From NCBI RefSeq assembly GCF_025698545.1, contig NC_068574.1, positions 41,812,014 through 41,876,013 of the forward strand: a stretch of DNA of 64,000 nucleotides. The letters are read 5' to 3'. The stretch is from Gossypium raimondii. Taxonomy: Eukaryota > Streptophyta > Magnoliopsida > Malvales > Malvaceae. The notes below the pieces were generated by a model. It saw only the letters and a list, made by a program, of their open reading frames with translations, did not search any database and was not told the DNA's origin. Positions 12,511-24,233 of this stretch are shown piece by piece (the stretch's first letter is position 1; the number at the start of each line of letters is the position of its first letter). Both the position numbers and the translations under genes were made by a program.

Positions 12511-12771
12511 TAATGTGGAAACTCATTAACCCTGTAAGTGCATTTCTCTACACATTATATATGTATCTTACAAAAAAAAAACTGATATGATGTTTAACAG
12601 AGTTCAGCATTTGTTCCTTCTTTTAAACATATTCTCACTGTTTTCATGCCAATATTTTCTCTTGTTTTTTAAAATTTTAGGTGAGGGGAAGTCTCAACGA
12701 GGATTGCCAAACAGCGATCAGAAAACAGAGAAGATATCTGAAGTGTTTTTTTACAAAACATATTTAATTTA
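12511..12771. other. Sequence after the LRR pseudogene
   Basis: Expected 3' LRR/transmembrane coding sequence is not found here. One alternative frame just before it (DEAPYIHFTVLVMWK, 12477 onward) faintly recalls the linker region of these receptors but soon stops. A small frame at 12587-12772 is not protein-like. Confidence 0.4.
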
Positions 12772-12905
12772 GGGTGAGTTTGGATGTGCGGTGTTTTTAT
12801 TTACGGTTAGTGTAAAAACAACAGTGGCGGTGAGATTAGATACTGTAGCGTGAGACAAAAAGTAAGCTAAGTGTACCGCATTCAATTGCCGATCCAAACC
12901 CACCC
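12772..12905. mobile_element. 134-bp MITE, PIF/Harbinger-type
   Basis: Terminal inverted repeats are GGGTGAGTTTGGATG at the left and GGGTGGGTTTGGATC (reverse complement of the right end), matching at 13 of 15 positions. Both sides carry the trinucleotide TTA (12769-12771 and 12906-12908), the target duplication typical of PIF/Harbinger elements and their Tourist-like MITEs. Size, lack of coding capacity and internal palindromic GCGGT / ACCGC segments agree. Confidence 0.85.
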
Positions 12906-12908
12906 TTA

Positions 12909-14020
12909 ATTCTCAACGATTATTTAGATTTAAATAGGGTGATTCATAAATTATAATTGTTTAAATGTATTTTGTATATGAAAGCTTAAATTAATATAAT
13001 CATTTAAAATATTGATTACTTTATACAACTGTTTAATCTATTATATTAAAATATGATTGACATTAAGTTAATATACATATAATTAGAAAGAATTCCAATA
13101 TTATTAAAATTCTAAAATAATAACTTAATTTGTTATAGTCAAACTAAAATATATAAACATAGAATTTTAATTTATTGTACAATTATACATGTAAAACTCT
13201 TCAAATGTATAAGTGAAATTTTAATTTTAATTTAATTATACACATTTATATTAGAGTTTATAAAATGATGTTATATCAATAATTGTGTTAATAATTTAAA
13301 AGAATTAGACCAAATTAAAATTTCATACATAAAATTGCACAAAATCAAAGTTTATGTATTAGATTGTATATTAAATTAAAATTTATGTATACATTTTCTA
13401 AAAGTTGATTTGATGACGATATTGTAAAAATTTGAAAGTTGAAAGGTAAATTAAATTTGATATCATAGAACCCTGAAGTGGACATCTACGAGTGTCTAAA
13501 TGAAGTGGAAGTGAATGTCTATTGGCTTCCAGGAGTTTTGGTTCTCTACCGGATAATGCCGATTTCCTCAAAATTTTAACCGTCTGTCTTATCCAACAGT
13601 TGGGACCTCATTTAAACTTAGTCTAACGCTTCCCATTAAAGCTTTTCCTTTTTAAGAGCTCATGCTAGAATTTCCCCGCACTCTAGCAGTTTTACAGTGG
13701 GCTACAAGAATTTGGAAATTTTAAGGAAAAACCCCAAAAAACACTCCACTCAGCAGACAATAAGGCCAAAATACAACTAAGCATCCAAAAAAACAGAAAC
13801 CAGTGGAGAAAATCTTCCCCACATCTACCAGGTAATACTTTCTGTTCTTTCTCTAAATACCCATATCGGATTTCTTCAATTTTTTTTATGTTATTTAAGT
13901 GTACTGAAATGTGGGAGCTTTCTTTTTGGATGGTGTAGATTTTGAGGGAGTGGAGGCAGTGGCAGGACCTATTTCACAAAAAGGGCTTTTGATTCTTTGG
14001 GGTTTTAGGGGTTTCACAAA
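12909..14020. other. Intergenic, then upstream region of G3BP-like gene
   Basis: Positions 12909-13440 are very A/T-rich with no gene. From about 13470 the composition changes. CTCCACTCAGCAGACAATAAGG and ACCAGTGGAGAAAATCTTCCCC near 13740-13830 look like transcribed leader, with a possible donor CAG/GTAATA at about 13830. This is probably promoter plus an untranslated first exon and intron of the following pseudogene; the exact start of transcription cannot be read. Confidence 0.45.
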
Positions 14021-17000
14021 ATGGCAACTCCTTGTCCCCTTCCAGTCACTGCTGCACAGGTTCTTAAGAAATCTCTCTTTTTATTGCTTTTTCTCTCTGG
14101 TTCTTCCTTATAAAAGTTGTGACTTTTTTATTTGTTTCTTTGAAGTGTATTGTGGAAATGCAGAACAAATAAGATATGAGTTTTTTGCCATTCATTCTTC
14201 TTTTTCTTCAGGTTGGAATATATTTTGTGGAGCGATATTATCAGGTTATTATACAGCAGCCACATTTAGTGCACCAGTTTCATAGTGATGCCAGTACCAT
14301 GGTTCGTGTTGATGGCAGTCACAGAGAAACTGCTGCTGCAATGCTGGTAGTTCTGCTTCTCATTTTTACTCAATTATTTCTCTAGTTTATCAAGTTTTCA
14401 TTTTTGTAATCTCCAACAAATGCTGTTTTATTTGTTGCGTTTTATGGGGCAGGATCAAATATTTTATTATATTATTAGTGCAATTCACTTAGTTACATTG
14501 AATGTATTTAGTATCTACTCCCGTAATGTCATAATTATACACAAACAGTAATATGGGGTAATGGTTTCTTTCTTGTTTTATGTTGTCATCAACAATGGAG
14601 GTATCTTGTTAAATACTCACTTAGTTACTTAAATTTAGTTGTCCTACTTTCTTATGCTTTCTTACTTCCATTTATGCTTTCTTTCTTGTTTAATGCTATT
14701 TTTATTTTATTTATGCATTCAATGAATGGAACTATTGGCTTATTCTTTCCCTTTTTTTCCTATCTTTCATTTGGAAGCAAATTCATGCCCTTGTTATGTT
14801 GCTCAACTTTACCGGGATTGAGATCAAGACAGCTTGTTCTCTTGAATCTTGGAATGCAGGTGTTCTAGTGATGGTTTCTGGTTCTGTGCTAGTAAAAGAT
14901 TTCTGTTCCAGGAGGGAATTTGTGCAAACCTTTTTCCTTGCACCGCAAGAGAAAGGCTTTTTTGTTCTAAATGACATCTTTCACTTTATTGAGGAGCAAC
15001 AAATTCAGCACCATCCTGCAGTCCGATTATCATAGCACAATCTTGATCATAAACTCAATGCTTCAGCAACAATTCCTGAACCAGGTATTTCTCATCCAAT
15101 TTAACATTTGAATGTTACGATTCTCCGTATCACTTGACCTGTTATAAGGCTTTGTTCTGAAACTCATTGAATTACAAATACAATTTTTAGGACAAGTATG
15201 ATCATATAGTTTGCTTTTCTTTAAAAGTACTATTCTTTTATTCTTCTCAAAAGGATATTTTTGTTGCTTTGACTTATAACATTGTTCTCTTTCGGAACAA
15301 CTTCAACAAGCTCCGGAATCTGAAAGTGTTGTGGAGATATCCAACGACGGGAGTTTGTGGCTCCTGTTGATGTTAAAGAAAATGGTCCAGTTGACAATTA
15401 CACTCTTTCGGAACAACTTCAACAAGCTCCGGAATCTGAAAGTGTTGTGGACAAGAGTTCTGTGTGAGAGTCCAATGGTTCACTTCTGCATACTGTGAAT
15501 ACTTTCCAAGAGCATTTGCCTCCTGTCGAGGAACCCTTTGGGGAACCCCAAAAGCACACCTATGCCTCTGTTGTATGTTCTACATGTGGCTGATATTTTA
15601 TGTCAGGCATGAATATATAATGCTCATGAACTTTCTATGCTTGTTTGTTGAATTAGAAATTGGCTTCTCTTCTTGATAGGATTTAATTTCTCTCATTTTC
15701 TATGCATGATTGTTGAAGTTACGGGTTGCTAAAGGACAATCAGCACCATCAGTTGCTCCTCAAGTTTCTGTTAGCAAGAACCCGCTCCCTGCTTCTGACT
15801 GGGACCATGCTCCCCAGCACACTGCTCAGCAACCTGTTCTCTCCTCAAATGTTGTTGAGATGTCTGGGGCTGATATGGTTGATGAAATTTCACCCATAGA
15901 GTATGAAGGTAAAGCTTCAACTATTCCTTTTATGCTTAGCTATTTTGAAAAATGGGAATATGAGACTTGAGACATAAGAATGTCAATTCTGTTGAAATTC
16001 TACAAGTGTTTGTTGTTGCAATATCTCAAAACATTAATTTATCTTGAAACTTTAGAAAGGCACATGTTGGCTTTAGTTTCGAAGCTAAGCATGCATAATT
16101 AATTTTGTGCTCATGTATTTTAGGTGAAATAAAATCTATGTAAGGAACTTGCCCTCTACTGTTTTTGAGTCTGAAATTGAGGAGGAATTCAAGAAATTTG
16201 GTGACATTAGTCCTGATGGAGTGGTGATTCGTAGTCGCAAGGTTCACTTTGTAGCTTCTTTGGTAGTCCTATTATGATATCTTGCTTTCTGATGGTAAAA
16301 TATTTCATTTGAGTGCAGGATGTTGGTGTTTGTTATGCATTTGTGGAATTCCAAGATATGTCAAGTGTCCGTAATGCGGTCATGGTCTGAATTTACTTCA
16401 TTCATCTACCAATAAACATTTCTCTTGTTTTACTAGTTATCTTATGCATTTTTGGGAAAAAGACCCAAAAGCCAGCTTCAATTTAAGATTCGAAATCCAA
16501 ATCGATTTGAGCATTCTATGCACCTTGAGTGGAAATTCAACAATTATTTTATCTGTGATTATGTCTTCCATTCTTTCGTCCTATCCACCTAGCACATTTT
16601 ATTAATATTGACCTTCCTATTCGATCTAGTTTTTAATTTATTTCCTATAGGACTTTCATCACGATAGATATTGTATACTAATTTAGTGAAATCATATTCC
16701 ACATATAGGCTGGAACCGCACAGGTTGCTGGACGACAAGTGTACATTGAAGAGCGGAGACCAAACAGTTATATCCCATCTCGAGGAGGAAGTACAGATTT
16801 CTTTACCTTTCTTTTCTATTGGAATACTTTCAATCTGTAGCAAAACATTGTCTACGTGAGCATCATTACAACTGTCTTAACTGGTAGGAATGATCTCACC
16901 CGATGAGGCATATGGTTATAAGCCTGCATATGCTTATCATTATCCATGATAAAATGGCCCTTCATGTGCTTATGCTGATTTATCAATGGCATCTTTACAT

Positions 17001-17396
17001 TGTACCTGGTTTAAAGCAGGACATGTGTCTCCCCATATTCAAATGATGGCACTTTTGTCATCCTTGCTTTGTGGGCATTAAGGGCTCATATTTCTTGAAT
17101 AACTAGTATATCCTGAAGATATATTTGTAAATTAGATACGTTTGTTTCCATTTGTTTTCCATTCTTATCCAATGGTTAAAATGTTCTGGACAGGGATGGG
17201 TAGAGGCCGAGGCAGCTATCCAACAGAAGCTCCAAGGGGGCGTTTTGGCACTCGAAGTTATGGCGGGGGAGGTGCCTACAATGGAAGTGAACGAGACCAC
17301 AGTAGATCGAGAGGAAACGGTTTTTACCGCCAAACATCTTGACAAGATCGAGGCTTATCTGGCTAGCAAGTATATAAAATTGGACAAAGTTCATAG
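14021..17396 (+). pseudogene. G3BP-like NTF2/RRM RNA-binding protein, decayed
   Basis: Family role: stress-granule RNA-binding protein with an N-terminal NTF2-like dimerisation fold, an RRM and a Gly/Arg tail. Exons recognised: 14021-14059 (MATPCPLPVTAAQ), 14212-14346 (YFVERYYQVI), 14778-15084 (LNFTGIEIKT to FFLAPQEKGFFVLNDIFHF), about 15336-15572, 15719-15908, 16124-16241, 16319-16384 (DVGVCYAFVEF, RRM), 16709-16790 (AGTAQVAGRQVYIEERRPN), 17194-17342 (GRGRGSYPTEAPRGRF). All introns kept, so this is not a processed copy. In-frame stops at 15033 (TAG), 15465 (TGA), 17340 (TGA) and 17364 (TAG); a 4-base loss at 16138-16143 shifts the RRM frame. A 49-bp piece is duplicated into the fourth exon. 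Start chosen because it gives the family N-terminus. It cannot make a full-length protein; a shortened NTF2-domain product ending at 15033 is conceivable. Confidence 0.88.
15287..15451 (+). repeat. 49-bp direct duplication in G3BP-like exon
   Basis: Copies at 15287-15335 and 15403-15451 (CTCTTTCGGAACAACTTCAA through GTTGTGGA) are identical and lie 116 bp apart. The second is in its expected coding place; the first sits where the upstream half of the exon should be, so it replaced or displaced that part. Confidence 0.85.
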
Positions 17397-18048
17397 AGCC
17401 GGCATTTTTTATCTTCTATGAAGGGATCAAATTATTGGTTTCAACCACCACAATTCAACATATTTATTTATGGTTAGATTCAACAACAATATATCAGGTG
17501 TTTTTATTTTTCATTAGCTAGTTTTACCATGCATAGGAATTACACTTTTTGGAAAGGGCTTCCATTATTATATACTTAATTTGTTCTTTCAATATTTAAT
17601 GGGCAATATGTTTGCAGTTTTGGGTTCATTGCATTTTCTTTTAGGCTTGCCTCAAAACTTTGGTTTAATTTCAATCTGCAGCAAACAAGCTCCATTTGTT
17701 CATCTATCATGTTCATGCTTTACCAAAAGTTTGATCCTTTTTATTTTCGTCTCTTTTGGCTAAAAATAATTGGCATCTTTTAAATGTGATCATATGAACC
17801 AATGGGCCCATTAAAGCTAACTGTTTATATGGAGTAGTTCCTTGTTGAAACCTGAATCTGTATTTCTTCGATCAACAATGTAGAAGAGGAAAATAAAAAG
17901 TATCCTAAGGTTGCTATTACTATAATAATGAAAGTATGTTAGAAAAAAACATAAAGATATATGCTTTATTCTCTGTTGTCTGATAGATGACTCAAACATT
18001 GGAAACTGAACTAGTGATCTGGTACCTAAAGGTTTCAGAATGAATGAC
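17397..18048. other. Spacer between convergent genes
   Basis: Contains the likely 3' untranslated remains of the G3BP-like pseudogene (plus strand) and of the TPR gene (minus strand). Small frames here do not look like protein. No transposon ends seen. Confidence 0.5.
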
Positions 18049-20727
18049 TTATGAGTTTGTTGCGGACAAAGCTCTGTTCTGAAGAGAAACCTGAGTTTGA
18101 TCTTGCCTTGTGTTATTGTCTTCATCTTCTGTTTCCCAAAGGAAGCTAGCATATGCTGCAAGAATATTGCTGTAAGGGAGAAAACGGTAGGATAAGAATT
18201 TGCCAGGTTGAGCATTACAAAATGAACGATACATTAACAATGAAATGTTTTATTACCCGAAAAGGAGATTAAAACTGTCGCGTGTTTCAATTATGTTTTA
18301 GAAATACAGTAAAGGATAGGTGGATGGAATCATTTCTCTTAAAAGTACTTTTTTTATTGATAACGAAAATCCGTTTAGAATCTCCAGGGCATTGCAGAAC
18401 ATTGGAAATAGAGTTGAGTTAGTAAAAGGTAGATTTTCAAGTAACTGAGTCAAAGTACCTATTTTCAGGATTAGCTTCAACTGCTAGCTCAAAGTAATGT
18501 GAAGCTTTATCATGGTCACGGTGAGAATCCCAGATCAATTTAGCATACTGTGACATGGGTTCACCATTCCTAGGGTCACCTTGTATGGCTTGCAAATAGT
18601 ATTCCTTGGCTCCTTCAACATCTCCTTTAGACTGTCAATCAAAATGGACAATTAACAAACAAAAGGGTGTAAATGGTACTCAAAATAAGAATCATCCACT
18701 TGTGGTGATAATACTAATCTCTGTTGCATTATGTTCTATGCACTCAAGCAAATGACGCTAAATGTTACAAAAATTGAGAGTGGGATATAGAAATTAACAC
18801 CTGATGTAAGAAACGAGCATAATTGCTTAAAACCGAAGGGTTGCCAGGATTTTCCTGAACCATCCTCGTATGATAATCCTCAATATCAATGTCCTGGATA
18901 TCGGTATGAACCCCCAAACCTGCTGGATTTGGAAGGTGGATGGATAGCCTAGCTAGCTTAGTTTCTTCTTCGTGTAGTGAGTTCTTGGCTACCTTCATAT
19001 TTTCCTCCTCTTTAACCTGAGAAAAGGTAATATCCATTACAGCATTTCCAACAGTATGTCACATTTTAGTCTCTGAAAGAAAATAAAAATGGTTGCTCTA
19101 TAATTCAAGAAACACTACCCCCTGGTATTCTTGTTCTCCATATTCTTCTGCATCATCCCCTATTTCCCAGAGGAAACTAGCATATGCTCCAAGGACATTG
19201 CTGGAAAACGAAAAAGAAATGAACAAATTAAACTTTATCTTCTGGATCTGGTCTGTTCAACAAATTCCAGTGGCTAAGTTTGTGTTACCCTAGCCTTTCT
19301 CAACAGCGAAATCAAGTTAGTAAACAGATATAGAAGAAAGATAGTAACTGTTTTGAGTTAGACCTTAGGTAACTTATTTTGAAGTGCCTGGCCAAGCATA
19401 GATAAGTACTGACCTATCTTGAGGAGAAGCTTGAACGGCACGCTCAAAGTAACTAAGGGCTCTATCTTTGTCATGGTGAAGATCCCATAATATTTTGGCA
19501 TACTGCAAGAGAATCTCACAGTCTTCAGGATCTGCTAATGTTGCACGATGGTAATAGTCCTCTGCTCCTTGAAGATCTCCCTTAGACTGCTGGAAAAGAT
19601 TCAATCGTGTTCCATAAAACTGTGTTGTATAAGCTATCTATGCTTTCTGAAGCAGGCTTCATGGTTATATGATCATCTACTATAAAATCTACTTTTGAGA
19701 TTGATCTAAAATACACCTAAAAATGCTAAAACTTGACCATTTTTTGGTATCTTGATGATTAAAACTTGTTTAGCCACTTATTATTTGAGAAATATCAGCC
19801 ACATGATTCATATATGAGCTATATTGAATTCACATCACATACATCAAACACGTTAGTTTAATCTACAGAAAAAATCTTGAATGGCCTAATTAGAACAGGA
19901 AAAAAATAGAGTTGAAATAGTCTCACCTGTAAAAATTTAGCATAATTCCTTAGGAACAGAGGATGACAAGGGTACTCGTCAACCAGCCTCTTATGAAACT
20001 CTTCTTGATCATCAACCTCATCAAGATCCATGTAACTTAAATCAACACCATCAGCCATGGCACCAAAGCCAGCACAATCAATTCCAAGACCAGTAGCAAG
20101 ATACATGGGAGGACTAGGTGGCTCAAGTTCAACTTCTTCTTCATCATTATGAGAAACTCGAATTCGGTTCAATCTTTTTTTTTCCTCATCTCCTTCTTCT
20201 TCCTGAATTAACTCCATACACTTCTTCCGGAAGCTGAAATCTGGATTCCCTACAGCATCAATGTTCTCACCAATTGTAACTGTTCTCTCCAATGACTCCT
20301 CCCCTAGTTTTCCATCTTCAACCCCTTCATTGAATATCGAAAAAGATGGTGCACTATGCAACATTGTTATATGATGCCTATGAAAAGATCTCTTTGGTGT
20401 TCTGGGATCTAGAAACTGAGCTATATCACAAGATCTATAATCTAATCTTTCTATGCTACCTTCAGACTTGGCTCTTCGAAAGCCTTTAAGGCGAAAACCA
20501 CCCGATTCTGGATTGAATTCAAACAACCCTGAAGCTGAATGAGACTCAGAAGATGAATTATGTGAAAAAGATGTCAAGTTGAGGCTTTCTTGACAATGGG
20601 AGTCGAGTTTTCCACCATGGTTGCCCTGAAGTAACCTGTAAGTAGCATCAAGATCTTTATTTGGACTATCGGTAAAAGGGAAGATAAGGGATCCAAAAAC
20701 TGGGGTGGATGAGCTTCTTTGAAGCAT
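18049..20727 (-). CDS. TPR protein with duplicated TPR module, six exons
   Basis: Appears intact. Exons (minus strand): 20727-19927, 19586-19414, 19200-19119, 19016-18801, 18631-18459, 18169-18049, all with GT-AG borders; total 1566 bp, 521 residues, stop TAA at 18051-18049. The ATG at 20727 starts MLQRSSSTPVFGS, the usual N-terminus of this plant TPR-like family. Residues 1-225 are Ser-rich and acidic without a fold I can name. Module 1 (about 237-340) reads NYAKFLQ, SKGDLQGAEDYYHRA, YFERAVQASPQD, NVLGAYASFLWE. Module 2 (about 395-500) repeats it: NYARFLHQ, SKGDVEGAKEYYLQA, YFELAVEANPEN, NILAAYASFLWE. TPRs bind partner proteins; the partner is unknown. The two 173-bp exons have identical length and phase. 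The alternative of two fused genes is less likely because module 2 has no N-terminal domain of its own. Confidence 0.88.
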
Positions 20728-21840
20728 TTCTTCAGGAACCTTAAGTACTAATCTGTATTTGCCTAAATGAGATTATAGAAGTCTGTGCCAGTGAGCTGGT
20801 GAACAGAAAAAAATATTAAAATAAACTCAAATTGATTTCCAACATTAATGACAAAGTAAAATAAACTCTCCCATATGTTTGTGCCTGCAATCTCAAGTAT
20901 CCTTCAACTTTTCTTCATTTTTCTTCACTTCTTGCTCAAAACTCTCTTACCTTTATCATTTCAAAAAATACCCCAAGGGGGGAAAACTAGAATTGAGAAT
21001 CAATTTGAGATTGAAGAAGAAATACTTCTTGCTCAAAACTCTCTTACCTTTTATCATTTCAAAAAATACCCCAAGGGGGGAAAACAAAAAAGCAGAACAT
21101 ATTTTTATCAGTTAAACTAGAATTGGTAGAGATTGAAGAAGAAAATTAACTTGGATTGATAACAAAGTCAAGTATAAACAAAGATGCACGTGATTCCTTT
21201 TTTGAGTAAAGGACTTAAAAGCATTCTCACATGAAGTTCACCTAATAATTTATTGTTTTTGACTTGCTTTGTTTTTAATGATTCTGAAACTGGAAAAAGC
21301 AACTAAACCAACTGCCAATCTTATCTGATCAATTCTTAGTGAACTTGTAGTCTAGAGAATGGATGCTAAACCAAGTCAAGAAATTAAAAAAGAAAAGAAC
21401 CCCATTGAATAACTATGTATATAAAAAAATTCAACATTCCTAATTTACTATATTTCTTACACTAAAAAGACAAATGCTAGAAAGGGGAAAAGAAAAGAAA
21501 GATAAGATGAGAGTAATGGGAAAGAGATGATAACCCCAAAGGCAATACGGTTGAAATTGGCGTTATTTTTAGTAAGGTAAGGTGAGCCACCCGAATTTCG
21601 GCTCTGATTTTAGAGGTTGGATTTGCCACAGAAAACTGTGACACTAATTTCTTGGGACTATAAATCTCTAACTATCTATTTTATATAAAAATACATATGG
21701 AAAGCTTGCTGGAGCCAGCCAGGTGGTCAATTAGATGACAGGTGGGGGTATATTCAAAACCTTGGAGAATTATATTTTTTTATTATTGTTATTTATTTTA
21801 ATAAGGTGAGTGGTATTCGAAACCTAAATTTAATGCAAAT
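20728..21840. other. Upstream region of TPR gene
   Basis: Promoter and 5' leader of the minus-strand TPR gene should lie here. It holds the tandem duplication listed separately (20927-21155). Otherwise AT-rich with no recognised gene. It ends at the LTR boundary at 21841. Confidence 0.5.
20927..21155. repeat. Tandem duplication, ~100 bp unit
   Basis: ACTTCTTGCTCAAAACTCTC through ACCCCAAGGGGGG occurs at about 20927-20986 and 21024-21084, nearly identical, 97 bp apart. The following segment (ACTAGAATTG, then GAGATTGAAGAAGAAA) is also repeated after each copy. The open frames across it simply read the repeat. Confidence 0.8.
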
Positions 21841-23682
21841 TGTTGACACCATTTTTTTGTATAAAACGGGTCGATTTGGGTTTTGAAAACAAAAACGAAT
21901 ATGGGAGTCGCCACCAATCTTTTTTAATGAGGTGTGATCGGGTCACTTTGAAAACGATTGTTTTTAATAAAAAATTTAGATTTATTAAAATAATGCTTTT
22001 GGACTGCGAAATTCAGAAAAATAGGTTCGGGAGTCGGTTACGTACGAGGAAGGATTAACACCCTCGTAACGCCCAAAAATTGGTACCTGGTTGATTAATT
22101 GGTGTCTTAGTGTCGAAGATTGAAAACTTTGAAGAGTTTTAAAAATACGATCCTTAAAAAAAAAACTCGAATAACATAAATTGAAATTTAAGATTCTCTT
22201 GTTCCGAAGGAATATCACATCCAGCACGTTAGGACACGATACTCTAAACCATCGAAACCTAGATCACCTTATGGTTTCAAAAACCCATACTTTGAAGTTT
22301 TAAAAGGATTTTTGGCTATTTGGTCAAACGAGAAATCGAAACTCAGCACGTTAGGGCATGCTTTCTTGAATTTCCAAACGCAAAATATTGCCTCGTTTAG
22401 AAAATCTTTTTTACTCTTCCTGAATATAACACTTAAAAACGTACATTTATTTTGTTTGGGAGTAAAACGAGATAGGTTATATCGAACGAAAACGTTGAAA
22501 CATCCATGATGCAATGACATGAAATAAAATATGGTAGCGTGCACGAGACAATAATACATGAATACAATACCATGCAAGTGAACGCCAATAATATGAAAAC
22601 GAATAAACGAATTAAATTATACACAAAGGTAATAATCTCACAACATTCATTATTTAAATTCAAACATCGATAAATAAAGACCAATAAATTAAACAATAAT
22701 TTAGAAGGTATAAAGCAAATTAAAACCAAATAAAATGCAAAAACATATTTAAAATAATAATGATGAGTTTAAAATATATAATGCAAACAAAGAAATTTAA
22801 GGTTAATAATATAAAAAAAAGATATATATATATATATAAATAAAAGATAAAACAAATAATGTATATATATAAAAGTATAAGATAAGTAATGTGAAGGAAA
22901 AATCTTCGAAACGGAAAAAAACAAATAAAACATTTTTAATAAATAATTTGCGTTTAAAAGAGGTATAAAACAATTTTAAATAATAAAATAAATTTAACTA
23001 AATAATACATAAAATGAACTCAAAATAAAGATAAAATGACGATTTAAAAGGAAATTGTAGAAAGCAATTTATAATATTTGACATGTATAATACATCTTAT
23101 CATAAAAGATAAATAATAATAATAAATAATTTATTAAAGCAAGTCAGTATCTTATATAAAAAAATTGAAATGTAATATAGGAAAAGATAAATAAATATCA
23201 ATAAATAAATAAAAAGAAAACAGTAAAAGTTCAACCTTTAAAAAACCTCTGTTCTGCCTTTTATTTCTTAAGTGCGTGTAAAAAAAAAATACAAAGGTTA
23301 TATTCAGGCTTTTATAGCCGAAAAAAATGTCTTCTCCTTCTTCTTTAATGTCCATCTTTTTTGATTGCCCGCATGCCTTTTTACTGTTGTTGTATTTAAT
23401 TTTCGCAGGTGTCAGACGCGTGGACGACCGGTGATAGGCGAGTCTCGAGCGGTGGCGGCGTAGATGGAGCGGCGGCAGGGCAGACCTAGGTGCGGCGCAC
23501 CTAGGGTTTCCTGTGGCTGAAATTTTTTTTAAGTTTTGTGGGCTAGGGTTTTTCTAATTTTTGGGCCTATTGGGTTTGGGCTTGTAGTTTTTGGGTTTAA
23601 ATTTGCTGAAAACGGACTGCTTTTGTTTTTATTATTTGGGTTATTTTGTTGGTATGGGCCCGGGCAAAAATGGGCTCTTACA
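21841..23682 (-). mobile_element. Solo LTR of Tat/Ogre-type element, TSD CAAAT
   Basis: Starts TGTTGACACCATTTTTTTG and ends GGGCAAAAATGGGCTCTTACA. It is flanked on both sides by CAAAT (21836-21840 and 23683-23687), an exact 5-bp target duplication with no internal region, so it is a solo LTR left by LTR-LTR recombination. It shares both ends and long internal stretches (GGGAGTCGGTTACGTACGAG; CAGGCTTTTATAGCCGAA) with the LTRs of the Tat element at 28780-46705. It is about 1 kb shorter, with one instead of three or four copies of the ~107-bp repeat. Orientation is given by comparison with that element. Confidence 0.9.
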
Positions 23683-24233
23683 CAAATCATTTAGTTTATT
23701 ATTGTTATTATTATGAAGAAAATCACTTAACTCAAGGGAGGATATTTTCTCTCGATGCTCGTTTAGCATTCATGTTCGTATGAGGTTTCAAGTATCTCTA
23801 TTGGTGACTTTGAGCACAGATTATAACGGACCAAGACTCAAGGCATCTTGATTCAAAGCTTAGTCAAATCAGACACCAAGTTTACACTCGCTTGACACAT
23901 CTCATGTTTCGGAAGCCAATGACACTACTCGATTATTGGCCACTTGTCAATTTAGGGTCACTTCTAGCTTATTGCATTGCTCATAAGGGACATTTCGAGG
24001 TCCAAGCTCGTTCGCCCCACTCAAGGCTTGTTTCAAGCATGATGGACATGCAACATCATGCACTCAACGCAAGGCTTGCCCTAGTGCATCATTCCAGCTT
24101 CGAGGCACTAGGCCTAATTCTTATATTCTCGTTCCCATTATACTAGTAGTTGTTCCACCTACTAGTTATCTCAATCTTTTGTTGCATTTCGATGCTCCTC
24201 CTACAAAACATCGTCTCATGGTCCTAAAGGCGG
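23683..24233. other. Sequence between LTRs, no gene recognised
   Basis: Higher GC than neighbours (around 23840-24130) and one 84-residue frame, but no motif that I know. It may be retrotransposon leader sequence belonging to the element whose LTR starts at 24234. Confidence 0.4.

Noticed and set aside
22820..22860. TA microsatellite as a regulatory element
   Set aside because: Simple-sequence tract within LTR sequence; no reason to assign function.
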